In this document: piece by piece, positions 1 through 9,722 of the stretch | How positions within the stretch are numbered: position 1 is the stretch's first letter | Layout: each line of letters opens with the position of its first letter | NCBI GenBank assembly: GCA_016206405.1 | Contig: JACQRQ010000268.1 | Span: 1-36,310, forward strand | DNA from: Elusimicrobiota bacterium | GTDB lineage: Bacteria > Elusimicrobiota > Elusimicrobia > O2-12-FULL-59-9 | Reading direction: 5' to 3' | DNA length: 36,310 bases | Position numbers and translations under genes: made by a program | The notes under the pieces: model-generated | The model's input: the letters and a program-made list of their open reading frames with translations, nothing else | Database searches by the model: none | What the model was told of the DNA's origin: nothing

Positions 1-1
1 C

Positions 2-3000
2 TGCAAGGCCAAGGATATATACGGCAATCAGGCATCCCACCGCTGGGACCCGCGCTGCTGTGGCAAGGGTCTAAGCATGATACGACGGGTTTACGGAACC
101 CACAGGGTCCAGTACCCCTCCGTCAGGAAGGGTTTCAAGGAGTGGGCGGACGCCGGCTATCCTCGCGAGTCCGATGGGCGCATGCCGGAGAAATTCCGCT
201 CCCGCGGCAAGGATCACTTCGTTCGCGTCGGCTGGGACGAGGCTTTCCTGATGGTCGCCAAGACCTTGGACAACGTGGCCAGGGCTTATGACGGCGACCC
301 GGGCAAGGACCTGTTGCTCAAGCAAGGCTACGATCCGGAGATGGTGACGGCCATGAAGGGGTCCGGCGTCCAGACCCTAAAATTCCGCGGCGGCATGCCG
401 CTCTTGGGAGCCACCCGCGTGATGGGGTTTTACCGCTTCGCCAACTCGATAGCTCTGCTCGACGCGAAGATCCGCGGCGTCGGTCCCGACAAGGCGGTCG
501 GCGGGCGCGGCTGGGACAACTACTCCTGGCATACGGATCTGCCGCCGGGCCACACCATGGCCTGCGGGCACCAGACCATCGACTTCGATCTGGCCAATGC
601 CGAGAACGCCAAGCTCATCGTCTGCATCGGAATGAACTGGATTTCGACCAAGATGCCCGACGCCCATTGGCTGACCGAGGCGCGCCTGAAAGGGACGAAG
701 ATCGTCACCGTCGCCGCCGAGTACCAATCAACCTCCAACAAGGCCGATCGCGTCATCATCGTGCGCCCCGGCTCGGACCCGGCCTACGCGCTGGGTCTAG
801 CCAACGTGATATTCCAGGAAAGGTTGTGGGACGACGACTTCGTCAAGGGCCACACGGACCTCCCGCTGCTTGTGCGCGCCGACACGCTCAAGCTCCTGAA
901 GCCGACCGAGATATTCCCCGGTTACCAGAACGCCGAGCTTAAGAACACCCAGCTCCTGGCGGAGGGCGAGAAGGCGCCGCCCGCTGGAGCCCAAGACCGT
1001 CAGGTCGTCAAGAAGAGCCTTCGAGAAGAGTGGGGCGATTTTCTGGCCTGGGATTTCGCCAAAAAAGCGCCGGTCGTGGTCACTCGCGACAACGCCGGCC
1101 AGGCGGGCGATTACGCCCTGGAAGGGACCTTCACGGTCAAGCTTTTGGACGGCCAGGCCGTTCGAGTTCGCCCCGTCTTCGATATGGTCCGCGAGCACGC
1201 CTCGCACTTCACCCCCGAGGTCGTCGCCGAGATCTGCCACACCGATCCGGAGGGCGTGCGGTGGCTGGCTCGCGAGATCGCCAAGAACAAGGAGAAGACC
1301 CTCGTCGCCTACGGCATGGGACCCAACCACTTCTTCAATAACGACCTCAAGGACCGCACCGGCTTTTTGGTGTGCTCGCTGACCCGCAACATCGGCTTTC
1401 ACGGCGGCAACATCGGCTCCTACGCGGGGAACTACCGCGGGGCCTATTTCAACGGCTTGCCGCTCTACATCGGAGAGGACCCATTCCAGCCCGAGCTTGA
1501 CCCGAAAGCCAAGCCCCACTACAAGACCTATTACACTCAGGAATCGGCGCACTACTACAACTACGGAGACCGGCCCCTGCGCGTGGGCAACAAGGTCTTT
1601 ACGGGCAAGAGCCACATGCCGACCCCGACCAAGACGATGTGGTTTGGCAACGGAAACTCGATCTTGGGCAACATCAAGTGGCATCACGATGTGGTCATGA
1701 ACACGCTGCCGAAAATAGAGATGATCGTGGTCAACGATTGGTGGTGGACGGCCTCGTGCGAGTACGCCGACGTGGTCTTTCCGGCGGACTCTTGGGCCGA
1801 GATGAAGTTGCCGGACATGACGGCGGCAGTCACCAACCCCTTCCTACAGATGTTCCCCGTGACGCCGCTCAAGCGGCTGCACGACAGCCGGGGCGACGCC
1901 GAGATTTTGGCGGGGGTGGGCGAAGCGATGGCCAAGGTCACCGGCGACCGGCGCTTCGTGGACTACTGGAAGTTCGTCCACGAGGGGAAAGTCGAGGTAT
2001 ACTTGCAGAGGATCGCCGACAACTCGACCGCGCTCAAGGGTTTCGACATCAAGACTCTCCATGAGAACTGCAAAAAAGGCATCCCCGCCCTCTTGATGAC
2101 CCGGACCTACCCCAAGATCATGGGCTGGGAACAGTCCAATGAAAAGCGGCCCCACTACACAAAGAGCGGGCGCATCGAACTCTACCGTGATGAGCCCGAA
2201 TTCATCGAGTACGGAGAGAATCTGCCCGTTCACCGCGAGCCGGTGGACGGCACGCCCTACGAGCCCAACATCATCGTCTGCGGCGCCAAGGAACTCATCC
2301 GGCCTGCCGGCCCCGAGGTCTATGGGCTCAGCCGCGATGATCTCTCGGTTGAAGTTCGCCAGGTCCGCAACGTGGTGGTTTCCCCTAAGGACGTTGCCAA
2401 GACTTCCCACCCGGGCAAGAAGATCGGCCTCTCCTTGGTCTATATCACCCCCAAATACCGCCATGGAACCCACAGCACCTCGGCTGACACGGACATTCAG
2501 TCCGTCCTGTTCGGGCCCTTTGGGGACCTGCACCGCCGCGACAAGCGCATGCCGTGGGTCGGCGAAGGCTACGTGGACTTAAATCCCGAAGATGCGAAGG
2601 AACTGGGAATACAAGACGGGGATTACGTCTGGATCGACGCGGACCCCAGCGACCGACCTTTTCGCGGCTGGCAGGACAAGCCGGAAGACATGAAAGTCCA
2701 CCGCGCCAAGATGCGCGCCCGCTACTACTGGGGCATCCCGCGCGGCATCGCGCGCTCGTGGTTTCACATGTTCGTAGCTACTTACGGGTCGGTGGAAGGT
2801 CACGAGAATAGACCCGACAAACTGGCGCGCAACCCCCGCACGGGGTACCAGGCCATGTTCCGCTATGGGAGCCACCAATCAGCCACGCGGGCGTGGCTGA
2901 GACCCACCTGCATGACCGAAACCTTGGCGCGCAAGGATTACTTCGGACAGACCATCGGGAAGGGCTTCGCCAACGACATCCACTGTACCGTCGGCGCTCC

Positions 3001-3148
3001 TAAGGAATCCTTCGTCAAGATCACGAAGTCCGAGGATGGGGGCAACGGCATGGCGCTCTGGAAACCGGCGGCCGAGGGCTATCGCCCGGGCTATGAGAGC
3101 GAGGCCATGAAAAAGTACCTCAGGGGCCAGTTCGTGACGAAGGCGTGA
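2..3148 (+). CDS. Type II DMSO-reductase family molybdopterin oxidoreductase alpha subunit, nitrite oxidoreductase/nitrate reductase-like (5' partial; frame is open to the window edge)
   Basis: Frame stays open upstream of the listed ATG ([32 protein letters not shown]...), so the true start lies outside the window. NxrA/NarG-like segments [84 protein letters not shown]. The following gene is a NarH-type beta subunit. Confidence 0.85.
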   Translation, partial: CKAKDIYGNQASHRWDPRCCGKGLSMIRRVYGTHRVQYPSVRKGFKEWADAGYPRESDGRMPEKFRSRGKDHFVRVGWDEAFLMVAKTLDNVARAYDGDPGKDLLLKQGYDPEMVTAMKGSGVQTLKFRGGMPLLGATRVMGFYRFANSIALLDAKIRGVGPDKAVGGRGWDNYSWHTDLPPGHTMACGHQTIDFDLANAENAKLIVCIGMNWISTKMPDAHWLTEARLKGTKIVTVAAEYQSTSNKADRVIIVRPGSDPAYALGLANVIFQERLWDDDFVKGHTDLPLLVRADTLKLLKPTEIFPGYQNAELKNTQLLAEGEKAPPAGAQDRQVVKKSLREEWGDFLAWDFAKKAPVVVTRDNAGQAGDYALEGTFTVKLLDGQAVRVRPVFDMVREHASHFTPEVVAEICHTDPEGVRWLAREIAKNKEKTLVAYGMGPNHFFNNDLKDRTGFLVCSLTRNIGFHGGNIGSYAGNYRGAYFNGLPLYIGEDPFQPELDPKAKPHYKTYYTQESAHYYNYGDRPLRVGNKVFTGKSHMPTPTKTMWFGNGNSILGNIKWHHDVVMNTLPKIEMIVVNDWWWTASCEYADVVFPADSWAEMKLPDMTAAVTNPFLQMFPVTPLKRLHDSRGDAEILAGVGEAMAKVTGDRRFVDYWKFVHEGKVEVYLQRIADNSTALKGFDIKTLHENCKKGIPALLMTRTYPKIMGWEQSNEKRPHYTKSGRIELYRDEPEFIEYGENLPVHREPVDGTPYEPNIIVCGAKELIRPAGPEVYGLSRDDLSVEVRQVRNVVVSPKDVAKTSHPGKKIGLSLVYITPKYRHGTHSTSADTDIQSVLFGPFGDLHRRDKRMPWVGEGYVDLNPEDAKELGIQDGDYVWIDADPSDRPFRGWQDKPEDMKVHRAKMRARYYWGIPRGIARSWFHMFVATYGSVEGHENRPDKLARNPRTGYQAMFRYGSHQSATRAWLRPTCMTETLARKDYFGQTIGKGFANDIHCTVGAPKESFVKITKSEDGGNGMALWKPAAEGYRPGYESEAMKKYLRGQFVTKA

Positions 3149-3174
3149 GTATTCATACATGAGGAGGCGCTGAT

Positions 3175-4293
3175 ATGCCCGAGGTTCCCAACTGGCAGCT
3201 CAAAAGGGATATGGCTTACAAATACGAGGCCAAGCCTCCCAAGAGGCAGATCGCCTACGTCTTCGACACCAATAAGTGCATCGCCTGCCAGACGTGCACG
3301 GTCGCATGCAAAACGACCTGGACCTCCGGAGAGGGGCAGGAGCACATGTTTTGGAACAACGTGGAATCCAAACCCTTCGGCTTCTACCCTCTGGCCTACG
3401 ACGTCAAAATTCTTGAGAAACTGGCGCGACAGACATGGGACGGCGAACAGTACGCCGGCGACACCATTTTCGAGGCGGCGCCGGAGGGCGAGGAGGTGCT
3501 CGGCTACACGCCCGACCCCGACGACTGGTCCCGTCCGAACCTGGGCGAGGACGAGGTCAACGCCCCGGTGGACGCCAACAAGAACATGTCCGTACCGCAC
3601 GATCGCTGGATGTTCTATCTGGCCCGTATCTGTAATCACTGCTCCTACCCCGCCTGCCTGGCCGCTTGTCCCCGCAATGCCATCTATAAGAGACCGGAGG
3701 ACGGCATCGTGCTCATCGATCAGGCGCGATGCCGCGGCTATCAAAAATGCGTAGCGGCCTGTCCCTACAAGAAGCCGATGTTCAACCCGAACACGGGCAG
3801 ATCTGAAAAATGCATCGCCTGCTATCCGCTGATCGAAAAGGGGATCGCCCCGCGTTGCGTGCAGACCTGCATCGGCAAGATCCGCATGACCGGCTTTATC
3901 AACCCGCCGGAGAAGGCGGACGCAAACAACCCCATGGACTATCTGGTGCACGTGCAGAGGGCAGCCCTCCCGCTCATGCCGCAGCTGGGCACGCTGCCCA
4001 ACGTCTATTACATCCCTCCCATCCACGTCGATACGGACTACTTGAGCCAGATGTTCGGTCCCGGCGTGAAGCATGCCGTGGCGACCTATAAGGCGCAGGA
4101 CCCAAAGACCGTCGGGCTGCTGAGTCTCTTCGGGAGCACGGACCACTGGGTCGACCGCTTCACCGTGGAGAATGGGGAAGCCGCGGCCTACCAGAACGGC
4201 AAGGAACTGGTCCGGGTTCCGGTCACGGAGCCCGTGGTTTTCCGGGTGCTCAAGGACGAGAAGCTCGACATTATCCGTCACAGCGTGACATAG
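3175..4293 (+). CDS. Fe-S electron transfer beta subunit, NxrB/NarH-like
   Basis: Four Cys-rich motifs: CIACQTCTVACKTTW, CNHCSYPACLAACPRNAI, CRGYQKCVAACPYKK, CIACYPLIEKGIAPRCVQTCIGKIR. Immediately downstream of the alpha subunit. Confidence 0.9.
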   Translation: MPEVPNWQLKRDMAYKYEAKPPKRQIAYVFDTNKCIACQTCTVACKTTWTSGEGQEHMFWNNVESKPFGFYPLAYDVKILEKLARQTWDGEQYAGDTIFEAAPEGEEVLGYTPDPDDWSRPNLGEDEVNAPVDANKNMSVPHDRWMFYLARICNHCSYPACLAACPRNAIYKRPEDGIVLIDQARCRGYQKCVAACPYKKPMFNPNTGRSEKCIACYPLIEKGIAPRCVQTCIGKIRMTGFINPPEKADANNPMDYLVHVQRAALPLMPQLGTLPNVYYIPPIHVDTDYLSQMFGPGVKHAVATYKAQDPKTVGLLSLFGSTDHWVDRFTVENGEAAAYQNGKELVRVPVTEPVVFRVLKDEKLDIIRHSVT

Positions 4294-4302
4294 GGGGAGG
4301 AG

Positions 4303-4896
4303 ATGAAAGCGACGACGACTTACGCAGCCTGCCCGCCGAAAGCCTTGGGCCTGCGCTTGGCCGCGGCCGGTTTCCAGTATCCGGATGCGGCATGGCGCCG
4401 GCGCTTCGCGGCGCTGCTTGCCGAGTGCCGCAACGCCTCCGCCGTCGCCCTCGAGGAGATCGACGGCTTGGAAACGGAACTTGCGTCGAGCGCCCCCGAC
4501 GGCCTGGAGGCGGAGCATTTCCGTTTGTTCGGCCCCGCTCCGGCGTGCCCGCTCGACTTGGCCCACCACATCAGTCCCAATCCCTTCAACCAAGTTAAGA
4601 AGATCGCCGAGATCGCAGGTTTCTACAAGGCCTTCGGGGTAGAGTCGGAGGGGCGGGCGGACCATCTGCCCGCGGTGCTGGAGTTCATGGCTTATCTCCA
4701 GATCAAGTCCGCGCACGCCGCGACGAAGGGCTGGGACGAGCGGCGCCGGATCGCCGATGCGGCGGCGGCCTCGCTGCGGCGCGATATCGTCTCCAGGGCC
4801 TTGAACGCCTTCTCCGGCAAGCTGAAGAAGGCGGGCGCCGCGAAATTCTATCTGCGATTGGCGGCTTTAAGCCGCGCTCTAGGAGGTGCGTCGTGA
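4303..4896 (+). CDS. TorD/NarJ-like molybdoenzyme chaperone
   Basis: Operon position; segments EAEHFRLFGPAPACPLD and IAGFYKAFGVESEGRADHLPAVLEFMAYL. Confidence 0.75.
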   Translation: MKATTTYAACPPKALGLRLAAAGFQYPDAAWRRRFAALLAECRNASAVALEEIDGLETELASSAPDGLEAEHFRLFGPAPACPLDLAHHISPNPFNQVKKIAEIAGFYKAFGVESEGRADHLPAVLEFMAYLQIKSAHAATKGWDERRRIADAAAASLRRDIVSRALNAFSGKLKKAGAAKFYLRLAALSRALGGAS

Positions 4897-5975
4897 AACG
4901 CTGCATTCTTTTCTTCTGTCTGGCGCTCGGCGCCGCCCCGTGCCGGGCGTGGGACCAGAACATCGAGTCCAAGGTTGTTCCGGCGATCTCTTCGGAGCCC
5001 GACGACCCGGCGTGGTCGAAAATCACGTCCGTGAGGGTGGTCCTGGCCCCCCAGAAGCTTCTCGCGCCCCAAGGCGGCGGCGCCGTTTCTTTCATCGATG
5101 TTCAAAGCGCCAGGACGTCAAAGGACGTCTATTTCCGCCTGCGCTGGCCGGATGCGACCAAGGACTCGAAATTCGAGTTGAGCGGACAGTTTGTGGACGC
5201 GGTGGCCGTGCAGTTTCCGCTTTTGCCAGACAGCATGCCTTCGCCCTTCATGGGAGAGAAAGGCAAGCCCGTCAATATTTGGCGCTGGAGCGCTGCCATG
5301 CAGGAGCCGCAGCGCTTCCCCACGGCCTACGCGGACTATCACCGGCCGGACGCGGTGGAAAAAACCATCCTCTATCCCACCCAGGCCGAAGACCTCGCGG
5401 CGGAAGGCTTCGGAACTTTGACCAAGCGAGAGCAGCGGAGCGTCAGCGCCAAAGGCATCTGGGCCGACGGCTTCTGGACCGCGGTGTTTAAGCGCAAATT
5501 GACCGTTCCCGATGGAACCGCATTTAAGAAAGGGACGGTTCTGCCCGTGGCCTTCGCGGTCTGGGACGGTTCGGGCAAGGAGCGCGACGGCGCCAAATCC
5601 TTCTCCGTATGGCACAACCTGCTTCTCGACCGGCCGGCTCCCGCGTTGGCCAAAAATCCCATTGAGCGCGGCCGCCGCGTCTATAACCGCTACGGCTGCG
5701 CGACCTGCCACGGACCCGCAGGCGAGGGCGGCGTTGCCAACCCGAATTCCCAAGTTGATCCCATCCCCCCTCTTAAGCGCGTGGCGGAAGGCTTCACGGA
5801 GGAGGAGATAAAAGCCGTCATTTTAAAGGGCCGAATGCCCGTGGCCAAGGACCCCAACGGCATCAAGCCGCGCCTATGGATGAACTCCTGGAAGGCCCTT
5901 ATGGACGAAGAGGAACTGCATGTGCTGGTGGATTATCTCTTCAGCCTCATGCCCAAAGAGGAAGAAGGCTGGTAG
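4893..5975 (+). CDS. Gamma subunit: ethylbenzene dehydrogenase-type heme b domain plus C-terminal cytochrome c domain
   Basis: GTG start overlapping the upstream stop (GTGA), SD aggagg; Sec-like signal MKRCILFFCLALGAAPCRA; CATCH heme c motif in YGCATCHGPAGEGG. Confidence 0.8.
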   Translation: MKRCILFFCLALGAAPCRAWDQNIESKVVPAISSEPDDPAWSKITSVRVVLAPQKLLAPQGGGAVSFIDVQSARTSKDVYFRLRWPDATKDSKFELSGQFVDAVAVQFPLLPDSMPSPFMGEKGKPVNIWRWSAAMQEPQRFPTAYADYHRPDAVEKTILYPTQAEDLAAEGFGTLTKREQRSVSAKGIWADGFWTAVFKRKLTVPDGTAFKKGTVLPVAFAVWDGSGKERDGAKSFSVWHNLLLDRPAPALAKNPIERGRRVYNRYGCATCHGPAGEGGVANPNSQVDPIPPLKRVAEGFTEEEIKAVILKGRMPVAKDPNGIKPRLWMNSWKALMDEEELHVLVDYLFSLMPKEEEGW

Positions 5976-6042
5976 GGTTCCTGGATAATAACTTTTTTGG
6001 CGCAAACGCGCATGTTAAGAGGTAACGGAGAGGTGCAAACCA

Positions 6043-6246
6043 ATGCTGCCTAACATAGGAATGGGCGAATTGCTGGTGATATCAGCCATCGCGCTCCTGC
6101 TTTTTGGAGCCAAACGGCTGCCGGAAGTCGCCCGCGGGCTCGGAAAGTCCGTCAACGCCTTCAAACAGGGGCTTAAAGAAATTTCCAGCGGCGCGGAGGA
6201 GACTCCGGCGCCCAAGCCGCTTCCACAGGAAGAGAAGAAAGCGTAA
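6043..6246 (+). CDS. tatA: Sec-independent protein translocase TatA/E family
   Basis: 67 aa, MGELLVISAIALLLFGAKRLPEVARGLGKSVNAFKQGLKE: TM helix plus amphipathic helix. Confidence 0.92.
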   Translation: MLPNIGMGELLVISAIALLLFGAKRLPEVARGLGKSVNAFKQGLKEISSGAEETPAPKPLPQEEKKA

Positions 6247-6269
6247 CGCCGGAATCGGAGGGCGCAAAG

Positions 6270-7373
6270 ATGCCCGGGATGACCAGGCAGGAGCTCGCCG
6301 TGATCGCTCCGGAACAGGCTCTTCAAAAAATATTGGACCACGCTCAGCCGCTCGAGGCTGAACCCGCGGCGCTGGCCCAATGCGCCGGCCGGATTCTGGC
6401 CCAGGATTTGTCGGCCGGGGAAAATCTTCTCCGGCCCGGCGAAAACATCCTCCGCCGCGCGGAAGATGTGCGGCGCAGCGATCTCCTGCTCAAAAAGGGG
6501 AGCCTCCTGCGCCCGTATGAAATCGCGCTTTTGGCCGCCCAGGGCTTTGAAATGGTGCCCGTGATTCGCAGGCCGATCGTGGCCATATTGGCCACGGGCG
6601 ATGAGCTCATCGATGCTTCAAAGCCGCTGTCTCGGGGAAAAATCCGAAACTGCAACGGTCCCGCCATCTCCGGCGCGCTTTCAAGGTGGAATCTCGCCTC
6701 GATGGACCTCGGCATCTCCCGCGATGACCCCGACGAGCTGGAGGCCGCGCTAAAGCCGGCCTTGGCGCGGGCGGATGTCGTCGTGATTTCCGGATGCGCT
6801 TCGGTGGGAGACTTCGACCACGCCAAGAGCGCGCTGCGCCGGCTTGGGGCCGAGGATATTTTCTGGAAGCTGGCCATCAAGCCGGGCGAACCCTTTTTAT
6901 TCGCCGTGCATCGCTCCAAACCCGGCGGCCCCCTGCGCAGCCCCAGGCGCAGTGCCCTGGGACCCAGAAGCCCCAGAGGGGCGTGGGGAGCTTCGGGGAC
7001 CATGAATCGCCGGAGGCGCGGCGGCCGCCCGTTGCCCATCTTTGGGCTTCCGGGAAATCCCGTCGCCGCTCTCATTTGCCTGGAGGAGTTCATTCGGCCG
7101 GCGCTGGAAAAAATGCAGGGCTACGCGCCGAAACACCCAAGTTATCACCTGCGGGCTAGAGCCGTCAACGGCTATGACAAGCCCTCCGACCGACGGGAAT
7201 ATCTTTTCTGCCGGGCTAGCTTGGGCGATGGGGACTTTAAACTTCACATCCTCCGGCAGCACGGCGCCGCCATGATGGGCGCCGCCTGCTCGGCCAACGC
7301 TCTTGCCGCCGCTCCTCCGGGAGGCGGCCGCATCCAACCGGGGGATTGGCTGCCGTTCCGGTGGCTGAAATAG
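6270..7373 (+). CDS. moeA: Molybdopterin molybdenumtransferase MoeA-like, atypical (N-terminal subdomain missing, internal insertion)
   Basis: ATGDELIDASKPLSRGKIRNCNG, VVISGCASVGDFDHAKSALRRLGAEDIFWKLAIKPGEPFLFA, GLPGNPVAALICLEEFIRPALEKM. Confidence 0.85.
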   Translation: MPGMTRQELAVIAPEQALQKILDHAQPLEAEPAALAQCAGRILAQDLSAGENLLRPGENILRRAEDVRRSDLLLKKGSLLRPYEIALLAAQGFEMVPVIRRPIVAILATGDELIDASKPLSRGKIRNCNGPAISGALSRWNLASMDLGISRDDPDELEAALKPALARADVVVISGCASVGDFDHAKSALRRLGAEDIFWKLAIKPGEPFLFAVHRSKPGGPLRSPRRSALGPRSPRGAWGASGTMNRRRRGGRPLPIFGLPGNPVAALICLEEFIRPALEKMQGYAPKHPSYHLRARAVNGYDKPSDRREYLFCRASLGDGDFKLHILRQHGAAMMGAACSANALAAAPPGGGRIQPGDWLPFRWLK

Positions 7374-7376
7374 GCC

Positions 7377-8000
7377 ATGCTGCGCAATGTGACGGGCGTG
7401 ATATTGGCGGGCGGACTCAGCCGCCGCTTTGGCTCCAACAAAGCCTTGGCGCCTTGGGGTGGTAAAAAGCTCGTGGAGCATATGGCGGCCAAGCTCTCCC
7501 CGCTTTTTCCGGAAGTTATGGTTTTGGCAAAAAACCGCGGCGACTATGGGTTTCTACGCGGCGTCAATGTGCGCGTGGAAGCGGATTTGCTGCCTGAAAA
7601 CCACCCTCTGGGAGGAATCTATTCCGCCTTGTCGCTTGCCGGAACGAAATCCGTCTTTGTCTGCGGCTGCGACATGCCTCTGCTCGACCCGGAGCTGGTC
7701 CGTCGTTTGTGGAAAGCCGGCCGGCGCCATGACGCCGCGGTCCCCGTGTGGAATTTAAGGCTTGAGCCGCTTTGCGGAATCTACTCGAGAAACTGCGCGC
7801 CGGCCATAGACGCCATGCTGCGGGAAGGCTGCTTCAAGATTCAAGAGCTTTTCAACCGGGTGCGCACCCGGTTTTTTCTGCATGAGGAAGTGCAGGCGGT
7901 CGATCCCGCCGGACTCTCTTTCATGGATGTCGACACCCGTGAAGATTTCAAGCGCGTTGGAAAAGCGCGGCGCGAGGCGGCCGCGATTTATGCCCGTTGA
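7377..8000 (+). CDS. mobA: Molybdenum cofactor guanylyltransferase
   Basis: VILAGGLSRRFGSNKALAPWGGKKLVEH; GGIYSALSLAGTKSVFVCGCDMPLLDPELVRRL. Confidence 0.9.
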   Translation: MLRNVTGVILAGGLSRRFGSNKALAPWGGKKLVEHMAAKLSPLFPEVMVLAKNRGDYGFLRGVNVRVEADLLPENHPLGGIYSALSLAGTKSVFVCGCDMPLLDPELVRRLWKAGRRHDAAVPVWNLRLEPLCGIYSRNCAPAIDAMLREGCFKIQELFNRVRTRFFLHEEVQAVDPAGLSFMDVDTREDFKRVGKARREAAAIYAR

Positions 8001-8979
8001 TTCTTTCAACCGGCGCATCGACTACCTGCGCCTCTCGGCGACGGATCGCTGCAACCTGCGCTGCCTCTATTGCCTTCCGGAGTTCTACGCGCGTTTTGCG
8101 CCGGCCGAAGAGCTTTTAAGCCACTTGGAAATTGAGGAATTGGCGGCCTGCTTCGCGGAGCTGGGCGTTTCCAAAATCCGCGTCACCGGAGGCGAACCCC
8201 TGGTGCGCCCGGCCATCGCAGACTTGATCGGCCGTCTGGCGAAGCTGCGCGGCGTTTCGGAAGTCTCCCTGAGCACCAACGGGATTCTGCTCGCTCCGCT
8301 GGCCCGGGAGTTGGCGCAGGCGGGCCTAAAAAGAGTCAACATCAGCTTGGACACTCTGCGGCCGGAGCGCTTCAGGCAAATCACGCGGTTTGGGAAGCTG
8401 GCGGCGGTGCTGGAGGGCGTGGAGGCCGCCCTCAAGGCGGGCCTCAACCCCGTGAAGCTCAATGTCGTCGTGGCGCGCGGGATGAACGCCGATGAGATCG
8501 GCGAATTCGTCGAGTTGACGCGGTCGCTGCCGCTGCACGTGCGATTCATCGAGCTCATGCCTATGGGAGAAACGGGCTTTTTTTCCGAAGAAAGGCGAGT
8601 GCCCCTCCAAGAGATGATGGAGCGGGCAGCCCCGCTCAGGGCCCTGGGCCCGGACGAGCGCCCCGTGGGCCATGGGCCCGCGCGCTACTACCGCAGGCCG
8701 GGAGCGCAGGGGACCGTGGGCTTTATCAGCCCCTTGAGCTGCGGCTTCTGCTCTGCCTGCAACCGCGTGCGCCTGACGGCCAGGGGAGTTCTGGTTCCCT
8801 GCCTGGACGCCTCTGAAGGCACGGACCTGCGCCAAGCGCTGCGCGATAAAGCCGGGCGCGCCCATCTTCAGAAGCTGATCTTAAGCGTCATTGAAAATAA
8901 ACCCCGGCGGCACTCGATGCTTGAAAGAGCCGCCGGCCTCTCTCCGAACCCGAGGTTCATGTGCCAAATCGGGGGTTGA
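7990..8979 (+). CDS. moaA: GTP 3',8-cyclase
   Basis: Likely start ATG 7990 (MPVDSFNRRIDYLRLSATDRCNLRCLYC); second Fe-S motif CGFCSACNRVRLTARGVLVPCL; C-terminal IGG. Confidence 0.93.
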   Translation: MPVDSFNRRIDYLRLSATDRCNLRCLYCLPEFYARFAPAEELLSHLEIEELAACFAELGVSKIRVTGGEPLVRPAIADLIGRLAKLRGVSEVSLSTNGILLAPLARELAQAGLKRVNISLDTLRPERFRQITRFGKLAAVLEGVEAALKAGLNPVKLNVVVARGMNADEIGEFVELTRSLPLHVRFIELMPMGETGFFSEERRVPLQEMMERAAPLRALGPDERPVGHGPARYYRRPGAQGTVGFISPLSCGFCSACNRVRLTARGVLVPCLDASEGTDLRQALRDKAGRAHLQKLILSVIENKPRRHSMLERAAGLSPNPRFMCQIGG

Positions 8980-8981
8980 CC

Positions 8982-9626
8982 ATGCCTGAAACCGCTGAAA
9001 AAAATATTCCATCGAGTTGGGTCTACCGCTACCAAAACGGGCTCTACGTGAATTTGACCAATCGCTGTCCGACCGCCTGCGCCTTCTGCATCAAGAGCGC
9101 GTGGAAGATGAGGTATCGAGGATACGACTTGCGGCTGCGCAAAGAGCCGGCGGCGCAGGAGGTGCTGCGGGAGGTGGCCGGAGCGGCCGCTTTCGGCGAG
9201 CTCATCTTCTGCGGCTACGGAGAACCCACCTACCGGCTTCAAGAAATGCTGGAAATCGCCCGCCATCTCAAGGCGGAATGGAAAAGGCGGCCCGACGCGC
9301 CTCGCATCCGGCTCAATACCGTCGGCCTGGGCAGCCTCATTCATGGGCGCGACATCGTCGCCGATTTGACCGGCAGCATTGATTCCGTCTCCGTCAGCCT
9401 CAACACGGCCGACCCAAAACAGTGGCTGAGCCTGATGCGGCCGGCGGCGCCGTACCGCAAGGAAGGCTTTGAAAGCGTGCTGCGCTTCATCCGCCTATGC
9501 GCGCGGCTTTTGCCCGAAACCTGCGTGACCGCCGTGGACCTGCCGGAAGTGGACATCGCCAAGTGCAGGTCCACAGCGCGCGCTTTAGGCGCCAAGTTCC
9601 GCCTGAGACCATTATTGGACCCGTGA
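8982..9626 (+). CDS. Radical SAM protein, TatD-associated type
   Basis: NLTNRCPTACAFCIKSAW, ELIFCGYGEPTYRLQEMLEIARHLK. Start ATG 8982 preferred over 8961, which would overlap moaA. Confidence 0.75.
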   Translation: MPETAEKNIPSSWVYRYQNGLYVNLTNRCPTACAFCIKSAWKMRYRGYDLRLRKEPAAQEVLREVAGAAAFGELIFCGYGEPTYRLQEMLEIARHLKAEWKRRPDAPRIRLNTVGLGSLIHGRDIVADLTGSIDSVSVSLNTADPKQWLSLMRPAAPYRKEGFESVLRFIRLCARLLPETCVTAVDLPEVDIAKCRSTARALGAKFRLRPLLDP

Positions 9627-9650
9627 CGTTTTTTTGCGCGGCTGGGGCTG

Positions 9651-9678
9651 TTGACTACGCCTGCGGGTTTGCTAGAAT
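9651..9678 (+). promoter_or_regulatory. Sigma70-type promoter for the Sel1-repeat gene
   Basis: TTGACT (9651-9656), 16 bp spacer, TAGAAT (9673-9678). Confidence 0.6.
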
Positions 9679-9722
9679 AAGCTACGGCCGCTTGGCTCGG
9701 GTTTTGGCGCCCGCATAATAAA

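Noticed and set aside
1-76. Treating ATG 77 as the true alpha-subunit start
   Set aside because: The frame is open upstream and encodes CCGKG-type cofactor-region residues; the gene is simply cut by the window edge.
797-2533. Minus-strand ORFs of 296 and 229 aa inside the alpha subunit gene
   Set aside because: Antisense shadows of a strongly supported oxidoreductase.
3091-4716. 541-aa minus-strand ORF opposite the beta subunit and chaperone genes
   Set aside because: Antisense to well-supported Fe-S and chaperone genes; no recognisable motif; long antisense ORFs are expected in this GC-rich sequence.
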